DNA of 59,877 bases from Pseudomonas sp. PB106 (lineage in GTDB: Bacteria > Pseudomonadota > Gammaproteobacteria > Pseudomonadales > Pseudomonadaceae), in assembly GCF_009764645.1 (NCBI RefSeq), contig NZ_RWIM01000174.1, forward strand, positions 1 to 59,877. The letters are read 5' to 3'. Position 1 is the stretch's first letter. Each line of letters starts with the position of its first letter. Below are positions 1-11,544 of this stretch, piece by piece. The translations under genes and the position numbers were made by a program. The notes under the pieces are model-generated. The model searched no databases, was not told the DNA's origin, and saw only the letters and a list, made by a program, of their open reading frames with translations.

Positions 1-58
1 CTTCGGCAGCTCCTACACTGATCCCTGTAGGAGCTGCCGAAGGCTGCGATCTTTTGAT
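1..58. repeat. REP-type inverted repeat (GTAGGAGCTGCCG family), cut by window edge
   Basis: Two inverted copies of the CTTCGGCAGCTCCTAC / GTAGGAGCTGCCGAAG core separated by about 10 bases, followed by GGCTGCGATCTTTTGA. It lies directly downstream of the stop codon of the leftward oxidoreductase gene and could form a stable hairpin in its mRNA. The same unit recurs near 4.8, 7.1, 41.5, 47.5, 55.7 and 59.8 kb. Confidence 0.85.
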
Positions 59-64
59 CTTGTG

Positions 65-2409
<2,345 letters not shown>

Positions 2410-2413
<4 letters not shown>

Positions 2414-3249
2414 GCTTGATTCTCCATCGCGGGGCTATACACCCGCGGCGCATTTTTCTGCGGCAGGTGGATGAGATTGAGGTTGTGTCGACGAGCCCAT
2501 TGCACGGCAAGGCCCGTGGGTGCGGACAGGCTGATCAGGGTCTGGATGCCGGCACGCAAAACTTTCTGGATCAATTCGAGGCTGCAACGGCTGGTGACAA
2601 TCGCCAGCCCGCCGTCTGTGGATATCTTCTGGCGGATCAGGCCGCCGATCAGTTTGTCGAGGGCGTTGTGCCGGCCGATGTCTTCGCGCCCGAGCAGCAA
2701 TTCACCGCTGGCGTTCATGAACACTGCCGCATGCACCGCGCCGCAATGCTGCCCCAACGGCTGAAACGCGCCGATGCGTTGGCGCAAACCGTCGAGCCAT
2801 TCAATCGGCGGCAACGGCGCACCCGCCAACACTTTGAGATCGGGGAGCGCCTGCTCCACCGCTTCAACACCGCACAATCCGCAACCGCTGGTGCCCGCCA
2901 GTTGCCGGCGCTGTTGCTTGAGGTTCCAGAACGCGCGGTTGGCGATGGTCACTTGCGCGTATTGCGCAGACCCGGCGCCGGTCAACTGCAGGTCGTAAAT
3001 GTCTGTAGCGTCTTCGATGATGCCGCTGCCGAGGCTGAAGCCGACGATGAAGTCTTCAAGGTCGGTCGGCGTCACCAGCATCACCGCTTGGCTGATGCCG
3101 TTGTAGGCGATCGCCAACGCGACTTCTTCGGCCAACGCGGTGCTGGCCGATTCCTCACGGGGTAAATCGCTGTAACTGTAGGTCTGGCTGGCGGTTGGCG
3201 CGGGCGTTTCGAGTGCTGGCGCCGCGCAGGCTGGGCGCTTGGCGTTCAT
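2410..3249 (-). CDS. fdhD: formate dehydrogenase accessory sulfurtransferase FdhD
   Basis: 279-residue FdhD homologue. FdhD proteins take sulfur from the cysteine desulfurase IscS and pass it to the bis-MGD cofactor, producing the Mo=S ligand needed by formate dehydrogenases. The transfer motif is visible as GCGLCG with the CGLC pair at residues 123-126. The N-terminal 25 residues are Pro/Ala-rich and probably disordered. It is the first gene of the fdhD-oxidoreductase pair, which supports a sulfurated Mo centre in the downstream enzyme. Confidence 0.93.
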
Positions 3250-3319
3250 GACATCACCGACGGTTTGATCAACGTTAAGACTAGGCGCGGCAAGTTGTCG
3301 CGTCTAATCGCTAGTGTCG

Positions 3320-3333
3320 ATCTATCGATAGAT
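3320..3333. promoter_or_regulatory. 14-bp perfect palindrome upstream of fdhD (candidate operator)
   Basis: ATCTATCGATAGAT is its own reverse complement. It lies 71-84 bases upstream of the fdhD start and just past the LysR stop codon. Position and symmetry suit an operator for the fdhD promoter, possibly bound by the adjacent LysR protein. This is inferred from position only. Confidence 0.4.
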
Positions 3334-3341
3334 GCCGTCGA

Positions 3342-4229
3342 TCAAGTCGCCGTTGGCGATTGCTGATAAAGCGCGAAACAGGCCTCGGCGAGCGCTGAAC
3401 GCGGGGCGCCGCGACGCATGATCAGGCCAAGCGGGGCGAGGGTCCTAGCGTTTTCGATGGGTTGCAGACGCAGGTGATCGGTGAGTTTTTCCAGGCCAGC
3501 GTCGAGCGGCATGATTGCGCAGCAAAAACCGCCGTGCACGGCTTGTAACAATTGATGGACGGCATCGGTTTGCAGCAACGGTTGCGGCGTCAGGCCACGG
3601 CTGTGGAAGTTGTGGTCGATGGACTGGCGAAAGTGCATGCCGCTGGTGAGCATGCCCAGCGGCAGTTCGATCAGCGACTCCCAACTCAACGGCGCCTCGC
3701 CGAACGTGAAGGTGCGTTGATCGTAGAGCAGGCCCATGCGGGTTTCATGGAAGGCGAGGGACTCGAAGCGCTCATTATCCAGACGATCCAGATAAGACAC
3801 GCCAATGTCGATGCGGTTATTCGCCAGGTGTTCGAGGATTTGCTCGGAGCTGAGTGCCGACATCTCGAAACGCAGGTTCGGATGCGCAGCGTGCAGGCGT
3901 TGCATCAACGGCAGCGGATCAAAGCTTGATAACGGCACCACACCGAGCCGCAACGTACCGATCAGGTTGCCACGACACGCCGCCGCCTCCGCGTGCAAAC
4001 CGTCATAGGCCGCCATCACCGAGCGCGCCCACGCCAGAACGCGCTCCCCCGGCGCGGTAAAACCTTCGAAGCGCTGGCCGCGGTTGACCAGCGGCAGGTC
4101 GAGTTCTTCTTCGAGATTGCGCAAGCGCATCGACAGCGTCGGTTGGGTGATGTGGCAACGCGCGGCGGCCTGGCCGAAGTGGCGGGTTTCGTCGAGGGCG
4201 ATGAGGAATTTCAGCTGCTTGATGTCCAT
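3342..4229 (-). CDS. LysR-family transcriptional regulator
   Basis: 295-residue LTTR with the usual layout: an N-terminal winged HTH (residues 1-60, including HFGQAAARCHITQPTLSMRL) and a C-terminal LysR substrate domain (about 90-290). It is oriented like fdhD and the oxidoreductase and ends about 93 bases before fdhD, so it may control that pair or be co-transcribed with it. The ligand is not predictable from sequence. It starts at ATG with GGAGCG upstream. Confidence 0.9.
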   Translation of the reverse strand: MDIKQLKFLIALDETRHFGQAAARCHITQPTLSMRLRNLEEELDLPLVNRGQRFEGFTAPGERVLAWARSVMAAYDGLHAEAAACRGNLIGTLRLGVVPLSSFDPLPLMQRLHAAHPNLRFEMSALSSEQILEHLANNRIDIGVSYLDRLDNERFESLAFHETRMGLLYDQRTFTFGEAPLSWESLIELPLGMLTSGMHFRQSIDHNFHSRGLTPQPLLQTDAVHQLLQAVHGGFCCAIMPLDAGLEKLTDHLRLQPIENARTLAPLGLIMRRGAPRSALAEACFALYQQSPTAT

Positions 4230-4365
4230 CTTCGCTCCTGGGCTTGGCGGGGTGAGGGATTCTAACCCGTGTGCACAAGCAGGGTCATTGGTCGGCTTGG
4301 GATCGTGTTTGTCCGGGGTGGTCTAGGCTTGGACGACTGACCCTGTATTCAATGGAGAGAAGACG

Positions 4366-4806
4366 ATGAGCCTTTTAAGTTTTGTCAAAGAAGCCGGTGA
4401 AAAACTGCTCGACCTGCTGACCCCCGGCAATGCCAATGCCGGTGAGCAGTTGAAGGAACACATTAGCAAGGTTGGCCTGGGTAACCCGAATGTGCAGGCG
4501 ACGGTGGACGGTGACAAGGTCACAGTGACCGGTGAAGTGGCGAGCCAGGAAGAGAAAGAGAAGATTCTGCTGGCGGTGGGCAACATTGAAGGCGTGGGCA
4601 GCGTTGATGATCAGATCACCGTGAGCGGGCCCGTCGTGGCCGCCGCGCGTTTTGTGGTGGTTAAAAAAGGCGACACCCTCAGCGCGATTTCCCTCGCTGT
4701 GTATGGCAATGCCAACCAGTACAACAAGATTTTCGAGGCCAACAAACCGCTCCTCAAGGACGTGAACAAAATCTACCCAGGCCAGACCCTGCGTATTCCT
4801 GAGTAA
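4366..4806 (+). CDS. BON-LysM potassium/peptidoglycan-binding protein (Kbp/YgaU-like)
   Basis: 146 residues: an N-terminal BON domain (about 25-90, with VTVTGEVASQEEKEKIL) followed by one LysM domain (about 97-145, beginning FVVVKKGDTLSAIS and ending PGQTLRIPE). This is the arrangement of E. coli Kbp (YgaU), a K+-binding cytoplasmic protein, and of many annotated 'peptidoglycan-binding protein LysM' entries. No signal peptide is visible, which favours a cytoplasmic role. It stands alone, with good ribosome-binding sequence (GGAGAGAAG) before the ATG. Confidence 0.9.
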   Translation: MSLLSFVKEAGEKLLDLLTPGNANAGEQLKEHISKVGLGNPNVQATVDGDKVTVTGEVASQEEKEKILLAVGNIEGVGSVDDQITVSGPVVAAARFVVVKKGDTLSAISLAVYGNANQYNKIFEANKPLLKDVNKIYPGQTLRIPE

Positions 4807-4818
4807 CACGACACCCCT

Positions 4819-4901
4819 GTAGGAGCTGCCGAAGGCTGCGATCTTTTGACTTTGATTTTTAAAAACAAGATCAAAAGATCGCAGCCTGCGGCAGCTCCTA
4901 C
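4819..4901. repeat. REP pair, inverted (GTAGGAGCTGCCG family)
   Basis: GTAGGAGCTGCCGAAGGCTGCGATCTTTTG and its near-complement face each other across about 20 AT-rich bases, forming an 80-base hairpin between the LysM gene and the convergent yrfG-like gene. It probably also serves as a bidirectional transcription end. Confidence 0.88.
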
Positions 4902-4906
4902 AAAGA

Positions 4907-5569
4907 TCAAAGCCCTGCAATCAAATCCCGATAATCTTCGACAGCCGCAAACTCAGCCGTGTCCTTCGGCCCTTTGCGGCTGTCCGGTTCTTTCACCGCC
5001 AGCAAATGCGCCACGCCAAAATCCCGCGCACTGCGCAGAATCGGCAAGGTGTCATCGATAAACAGGCTGCGCGCCGGATCAAAATCGATGTCCGCCTGCA
5101 GCGCATCCCAGAATTGCGGGTTCTCCTTGGGGAAACCGTAATCGTGCGAGCTGATCAGCCGTTCGAAATAAGGCGCCAGTTCGATCCGCTCCAGCTTCAA
5201 CGACAGTGAGTCACGATGGGCATTGGTGATCATGATCACCCGTTTGCCCGCCCGTTTGATCGCCTCCAGAAACGTATCGGCGTCCGGTCGGAGGGCGATC
5301 AGATGGGCGGTTTCCTGTTTCAGCTCCCGCACCGACAGCTTCAGTTCGGCACTCCAGAAATCCAGGCAATACCATTGCAACTGGCCGGCGTGGCGTTTGA
5401 ACAGTGGCTGCAATTCCAACTCGGCCATCGCCCGGCTCACCCCGTGCAACTCGGCGTAGCGCTGGGGCAGGTGTTCCAGCCAGAAGTGGTTGTCGAAGTG
5501 CAGATCCAGCAGCGTGCCGTCCATGTCCAGCAGAACGGTATCGATGTCGGACCACGGTAATGAAGGCAT
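4907..5569 (-). CDS. yrfG: HAD-family GMP/IMP nucleotidase (YrfG-like)
   Basis: 220-residue HAD hydrolase. Motif I DMDGT (residues 15-19), motif II ITNAH, the motif III lysine (PKEN) and motif IV FIDD are all readable, so the enzyme should be active. E. coli YrfG hydrolyses GMP and IMP. The gene is divergent from nudE, and yrfG beside nudE is a known conserved arrangement, which supports the assignment. The helical cap lies between motifs I and II. Confidence 0.85.
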   Translation of the reverse strand: MPSLPWSDIDTVLLDMDGTLLDLHFDNHFWLEHLPQRYAELHGVSRAMAELELQPLFKRHAGQLQWYCLDFWSAELKLSVRELKQETAHLIALRPDADTFLEAIKRAGKRVIMITNAHRDSLSLKLERIELAPYFERLISSHDYGFPKENPQFWDALQADIDFDPARSLFIDDTLPILRSARDFGVAHLLAVKEPDSRKGPKDTAEFAAVEDYRDLIAGL

Positions 5570-5657
5570 GGCAACGTCTCGAACGGTAGAAAGATATCCG
5601 ACATAAACAATCGGGAAAGCCGCGTTATAGTAGCGCGTTCACGCCAAGGAGCTTTGC

Positions 5658-6224
5658 ATGCGCCAGAAACCCACCGTACTTGCCCGCGAGATCGTCGCCA
5701 CCAGTCGCCTGTTCTGCGTCGAAGAACTCAAACTGCGTTTCTCCAATGGCGTGGAGCGCACGTACGAGCGTTTGGTCGGCAAGGGTGCCGGGTATGGCGC
5801 GGTGATGATTGTGGCAATGCTCGACAGCGAGCATGCGGTGCTGGTCGAGGAATATTGCGGCGGCACCGACGAATACGAACTGTCCTTGCCCAAAGGCTTG
5901 ATCGAGCCGGGCGAGGATGTGTTGGCAGCGGCCGAGCGTGAACTCAAGGAAGAAGCCGGGTTCGGTGCACGACAACTGGAACATCTGACCGAGCTGTCGC
6001 TGTCGCCCGGTTACATGAGTCAGAAGATTCAGGTGGTGCTGGCCACCGATTTGTACGAAGAGCGGCTGGAGGGCGACGAGCCTGAGCCGATGCGGGTCGA
6101 CAAGGTCAACCTGCGTGATTTGTCATTGCTGGCGCAGAATCCGCAATTCTCCGAAGGGCGGGCGCTGGCGGCGTTGTACCTGACCCGAGACCTGCTGACG
6201 CAACGGGGTTTCTTTCAGTCATGA
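5658..6224 (+). CDS. nudE: ADP compounds hydrolase NudE (Nudix)
   Basis: 188-residue Nudix hydrolase. A full Nudix box is present at residues 80-102 (G80, E86, R94-E95, E98-E99-A-G101). NudE enzymes cleave ADP-ribose, Ap3A and NADH. Start ATG is preceded by AAGGAG at the right spacing. Its stop overlaps the cysQ start by four bases (ATGA), so the two are translationally coupled. Both act on nucleotide phosphates. Confidence 0.92.
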   Translation: MRQKPTVLAREIVATSRLFCVEELKLRFSNGVERTYERLVGKGAGYGAVMIVAMLDSEHAVLVEEYCGGTDEYELSLPKGLIEPGEDVLAAAERELKEEAGFGARQLEHLTELSLSPGYMSQKIQVVLATDLYEERLEGDEPEPMRVDKVNLRDLSLLAQNPQFSEGRALAALYLTRDLLTQRGFFQS

Positions 6225-7063
6225 GTGAGATGTCGATGAATTTCCCCCATCCGTTGATGGCGCCCGTGGTCGAGTTGGCCTTGCAGGCGGGTGATGCGAT
6301 TTTGCCGTTCTGGCGTTCAGGCGTTGAAGTCACGGCCAAGTCCGATGACTCGCCAGTAACGGCGGCAGATCTGGCCGCGCATCACCTGATCGTCGCCGGG
6401 CTGACGGCGCTGGACCCGAGCATTCCTGTGCTGTCCGAAGAGGACGCCAACATTGCGCAAAGCATCCGCGCCGGTTGGCAGCGCTGGTGGCTGGTGGACC
6501 CGCTGGACGGCACCAAGGAGTTCATCAGCGGCAGTGAAGAATTTACGGTGAATATTGCTCTGATCGACAACGGTCGGGTGGTGTTCGGTGTGGTGTCGAT
6601 GCCGACCAACGGTCGTTACTACGTCGGCGGAGCCGGGCTCGGTGCCTGGCGTTGCGACCAGGGCGGCACGCCGGTTTCGATTCAGGTGCGTGATGTGCCG
6701 GGGCCGGGCGAAGCGTTCACTGTCGTCGCCAGCCGCCGCCACTCCAGTCCTGAACAGGAGCGTTTGCTGGCCGGATTGAGCGCGAGTCTGGGCGAACTGC
6801 AATTGGCGAATATCGGCAGCTCGTTGAAGTTTTGCCTGTTGGCTGAGGGCGCGGCGGATTGCTATCCGCGTCTGGCCCCGACTTCGCAGTGGGACACGGC
6901 GGCGGCGCAGGGTGTGCTGGAAGGGGCGGGCGGTGAGGTGCTGGATCTACGCGGTGAAGCGTTCTGCTATCCGGCGCGGGAATCGCTGCTCAATGAGTTC
7001 TTTTTGGCATTGCCGGCGAAGGCGGCTTGGCGCGCAAGATTGCTCGAATTGGCTCGCTCTTGA
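6221..7063 (+). CDS. cysQ: 3'(2'),5'-bisphosphate nucleotidase CysQ
   Basis: 280-residue member of the inositol monophosphatase superfamily. Metal-binding motifs are visible: SEED (72-75), DPLDGT (93-98) and WDTAA (224-228). CysQ removes the 3' phosphate from PAP/PAPS formed in sulfate assimilation. Alternative starts at codons 4 and 6 (MSMNFPHP, MNFPHP) would shorten it slightly. The first ATG overlaps the nudE stop and is chosen for coupling. Confidence 0.92.
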   Translation: MSEMSMNFPHPLMAPVVELALQAGDAILPFWRSGVEVTAKSDDSPVTAADLAAHHLIVAGLTALDPSIPVLSEEDANIAQSIRAGWQRWWLVDPLDGTKEFISGSEEFTVNIALIDNGRVVFGVVSMPTNGRYYVGGAGLGAWRCDQGGTPVSIQVRDVPGPGEAFTVVASRRHSSPEQERLLAGLSASLGELQLANIGSSLKFCLLAEGAADCYPRLAPTSQWDTAAAQGVLEGAGGEVLDLRGEAFCYPARESLLNEFFLALPAKAAWRARLLELARS

Positions 7064-7066
7064 TTT

Positions 7067-7144
7067 CAAAAGATCGCAGCCTTTGGCAGCTCCTATCGGG
7101 AATGTATTTCACTGTGGTAGCTGCCGAAGGCTGCGATCTTTTGC
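7067..7144. repeat. REP pair, inverted (GTAGGAGCTGCCG family)
   Basis: CAAAAGATCGCAGCC...GCTGCCGAAGGCTGCGATCTTTTG, an inverted pair filling the whole gap between the convergent cysQ and thioesterase genes. The inner arms are slightly diverged (GCAGCTCCTATCGG against GTGGTAGCTGC). Confidence 0.85.
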
Positions 7145-7145
7145 T

Positions 7146-7597
7146 TTACCGGTGCAAAACATACTGCCCGGTAAACGTCACGGCATCGTCCGCGCTGCCC
7201 TGATTGACGATCCGCGTCTGCAGCGTCAACCGCGCCCGTCCATAACGCTGATACGTCGCGAGAAACTTCTGCCACACCTTCGCATCAGGCGCCGGGCAAA
7301 TCGCTGTGGCATCGCCGGTGACGGGCAATGGATAACTGATCTGCCCCTCCTGAATCACGATGTGCCCGTCCTCGATCCCTTCTTTCTTCAGGCGCAAATG
7401 CAGCCATCCCCAACCGGCCAGCACCGCGCCGCAGTAGAGGCTGCCGCCGAACATGGTGCTTTTGTGATTGACGTTAGGTTCGAGTGGCAAGTGCAGGCTT
7501 AGCTGCTGCTCATGCCAGTCGAGCACCTTGAGCCCCATGTCACGGGTCAGCGGGATGTCGTGATGCAGGACCGATTCCAGATAGCGAGTGTCGCTGC

Positions 7598-7601
<4 letters not shown>
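7146..7601 (-). CDS. YiiD_C/hotdog-type putative thioesterase
   Basis: 151 residues resembling the YiiD C-terminal thioesterase family: NHKSTMFGGSLYCGAVLAGWG (about 45-65) matches the hotdog core helix with the N-H-x-x-T-x-F-G-G-S pattern. The substrate is unknown. The ATG overlaps the end of dctD by four bases, so it is probably the last gene of the dctB-dctD transcript, although a functional tie to dicarboxylate sensing is not obvious. Confidence 0.8.
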
Positions 7602-8979
<1,378 letters not shown>

Positions 8980-8983
<4 letters not shown>

Positions 8984-10788
8984 GCACTTCGATCCTCGGA
9001 CGGTTGCAGGCTGACCCCGGGTGCGCCGGCGCGCAGCCGCAGGGTGATCAAGGCGCCGCCTTGCTTGTGATTGGCAAATGACAATTCGCCACCGAAGGCG
9101 CGCATCAGCGTTTCACAGATGGCGAGCCCCAGACCCAGACCTTGGGTGCGGGTCTTGGTGGTGTAAAAAGGTTCGCTGGCGCGGCCGAGTGCTTCCATGC
9201 AGAAGCCTGGGCCGTTGTCGCGAATGTACAGATTGACGCCGTCCTCGGTGGATTCGGCACTCAACCACAGTTTGCGCGGCGGGCCTTTTTCGGTGAGGGC
9301 ATCCAGCGCGTTGGCCAGCAGATTCCCCAGCACCTGACGCAAACGGGTTTCCCCGGCTTCAACCCACAACGTGGCAGCGGGCAGGTCGCGAATCAGCTCG
9401 ACCTCCATGCTGCGGCGCCGTTTGGCCAGCAGCGCCAGCGCATCGTCCAACGCCGGTTGCAGGGCAACGCTTTCCGGGGCGTGGCGATCGCGGCGAGCGA
9501 AGGCGCGCAAGTGGGCGATGATCGAGGCCATGCGCCCGGTCAGTTCGCTGATCAGTTTGAGATTGCCGCGAGCATCGTCGGTGCGTTGATGATCGAGCAA
9601 GACTTCGGCGTTTTCGGCGTAGCTGCGGATTGCGGCCAGCGGCTGATTGAGTTCGTGGCTGATGCTCGCCGACATGGTGCCCAGCGCCGAAAGTTTGCCG
9701 GCCTGAACCAGATCATCCTGAGCGCGGACCAATTCCTGTTGCGCTGTTTCGCGCTCAAGCACTTCCTGCTTCAAGCGGCGGTTCAAACCTTCGAGATCGC
9801 TCGTTCGCTCGGCGACCCGCCCCTCCAACTCCCGACGCGCCTTGGCTTCGAACGCGATGCGTTCCAGATAGTGGCGACGACGCTGCATCATCAAACCGAG
9901 CAGCAGCATCACCACCAACAGCGTCGCGCCGCCGATGGCCACCACGGTGCGTACCGGACGATCGATCAGCGTGCGCGGCGCCAGAATGCTCACGCTCCAA
10001 CCGGTCTCGGCAATGTCGTGGGTCTGGATCAGCCACGCGGTAGGGCTCAGGTTCAAGGGGCGTGGTTCGCGAGTTGGATAAGGCTGGATCGCGGTGATCG
10101 CTGAGCGCTCGGTGTCGCTCAAGTCACGGGTCGAGCGGAAACGCCATTCCGGGCGCGAGGTGAGAATGACCACGCCGTTGTGGTCGGTCACCAGCAGTTG
10201 TTCCGGGGTTTTGCCCCACAGACTTTCGGTGTGATCGAGATCGACCTTGATCACCAGCACGCCAATGATTTTTTCGCCGTTGCGCACGGCGGCGGCGAAG
10301 AAGTAACCGCGTTTGGCTGAGGTCGTACCGAGGCCGAAAAAACGTCCGAGGCGCCCGGCCATGGCTTCGCTGAAATACGGACGGAAGGAGAAATTACGGC
10401 CGACGAAACTGTCGTGCTTGTCCCAGTTCGACGCCGCCAGGGTCTGGCCGTTGGTGTCCATCAGGTACATGACTTCGGCGCCGGTCTGCGCGGCGATGTT
10501 TTTCAACAGGCGATTGGCGTTGCCTTGGCTCACGCCATCATCCGGTGCGCCGAGTACCGAGCGCAGAGCCGGCAGATCGCCGAGAATCTGCGGCAACACT
10601 TCGTAGCGGTGCAAGGTGCCCAGCAGGTTGGCGACGTACAGGTCGAGGGTCTGGCGGTTCTGGCCGGCCAGTTCGCTACGGTAGTAGCGCTCGGCGAGAT
10701 GTTCCAGCGGCCACAGCAACGGCGCCAGACACAGGGCCAGCAGGGCGAGGCTGCGCCAGCGAGGTCTGCGGGGAAGGGTGGGTTTCAT
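8980..10788 (-). CDS. dctB: C4-dicarboxylate sensor histidine kinase DctB
   Basis: 602 residues: TM1 (about 12-28), a periplasmic double-Cache sensor region (about 35-275), TM2 (about 282-300), a long coiled coil (305-365), HisKA with H378 in SISHELNQPLAAIR, and HATPase with NLLANALDAL and DNGPGF. DctB senses succinate, fumarate and malate and phosphorylates DctD. The same dctB-dctD order next to an rml epimerase gene is known from P. aeruginosa. Start ATG chosen by the signal-anchor position. Confidence 0.88.
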
Positions 10789-10830
10789 AAGCCGGTTGCG
10801 CCTGAGGTGACAGGCGCATTATGCCCGGCC

Positions 10831-11376
10831 TCAGGCGAAGACGTCAGCGTCCTTGAGCAGCGCTGCGGCCTGATCCTTGGCCGACAGCTTCGGCGCTTCG
10901 TCCAACTGCCAGTCGATGCCCAGCGCGGGGTCGTCCCAGCGAATGCTGCGTTCGGACGACGGGTCGTAGTACTTGGTGGTCTTGTAGAGGAATTCGGCGA
11001 ACTCGCTGAGCACCACAAAACCATGGGCGAAACCTTCCGGGACCCACAACTGACGGTGATTGTCAGCAGAAAGACGCACGGCTACGGACTTGCCGAAATG
11101 CGGCGAGCTGCGGCGGATGTCCACGGCAACATCGAGGACTTCACCGGCGGTCACGCGGACCAGTTTGCCCTGGGTGTTTTCCAGTTGGTAATGCAGACCG
11201 CGCAGCACGCCTTTTTGCGAGCGCGAATGGTTGTCCTGCACGAATTGCGTATCCAGCCCGGTCGCTTCCTGGAACGCCTTGGCGTTGAAACTTTCGTAGA
11301 AGAATCCGCGCTCGTCACCAAAAACCTTGGGTTCGATGATCAGAACACCGGGCAGATCGGTGGTGATTACATTCAT
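10831..11376 (-). CDS. rfbC: dTDP-4-dehydrorhamnose 3,5-epimerase (orphan RmlC)
   Basis: 181-residue RmlC cupin. It carries the family signatures FFYESFN, VLRGLHYQ (catalytic His) and PEGFAHGF. The enzyme makes dTDP-4-dehydro-L-rhamnose for surface polysaccharides. The open frame runs much farther upstream, but family homology begins at MNVITTDLPG (start 11376). An in-frame ATG four codons earlier (11388) is an alternative. In P. aeruginosa rmlC ends an rmlBDAC operon beside dctB. Here rmlA, rmlB and rmlD are absent, so it must work with enzymes encoded elsewhere. Confidence 0.88.
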   Translation of the reverse strand: MNVITTDLPGVLIIEPKVFGDERGFFYESFNAKAFQEATGLDTQFVQDNHSRSQKGVLRGLHYQLENTQGKLVRVTAGEVLDVAVDIRRSSPHFGKSVAVRLSADNHRQLWVPEGFAHGFVVLSEFAEFLYKTTKYYDPSSERSIRWDDPALGIDWQLDEAPKLSAKDQAAALLKDADVFA

Positions 11377-11544
11377 GAGGATTTCCATAGACAGGTGTGA
11401 ATGGCTGCCATTCTTGCGCAAAGTGCCGAAGGGCGCGAGTGTTCGAATACAAATAGAGGCGAGCGGTGTACCGACGGTTAGGGGTTGCGCATCCTCTGCA
11501 GCAATGGCGATATAGGCGCCTAATAAAATTTCAGGGGTCGTTTC

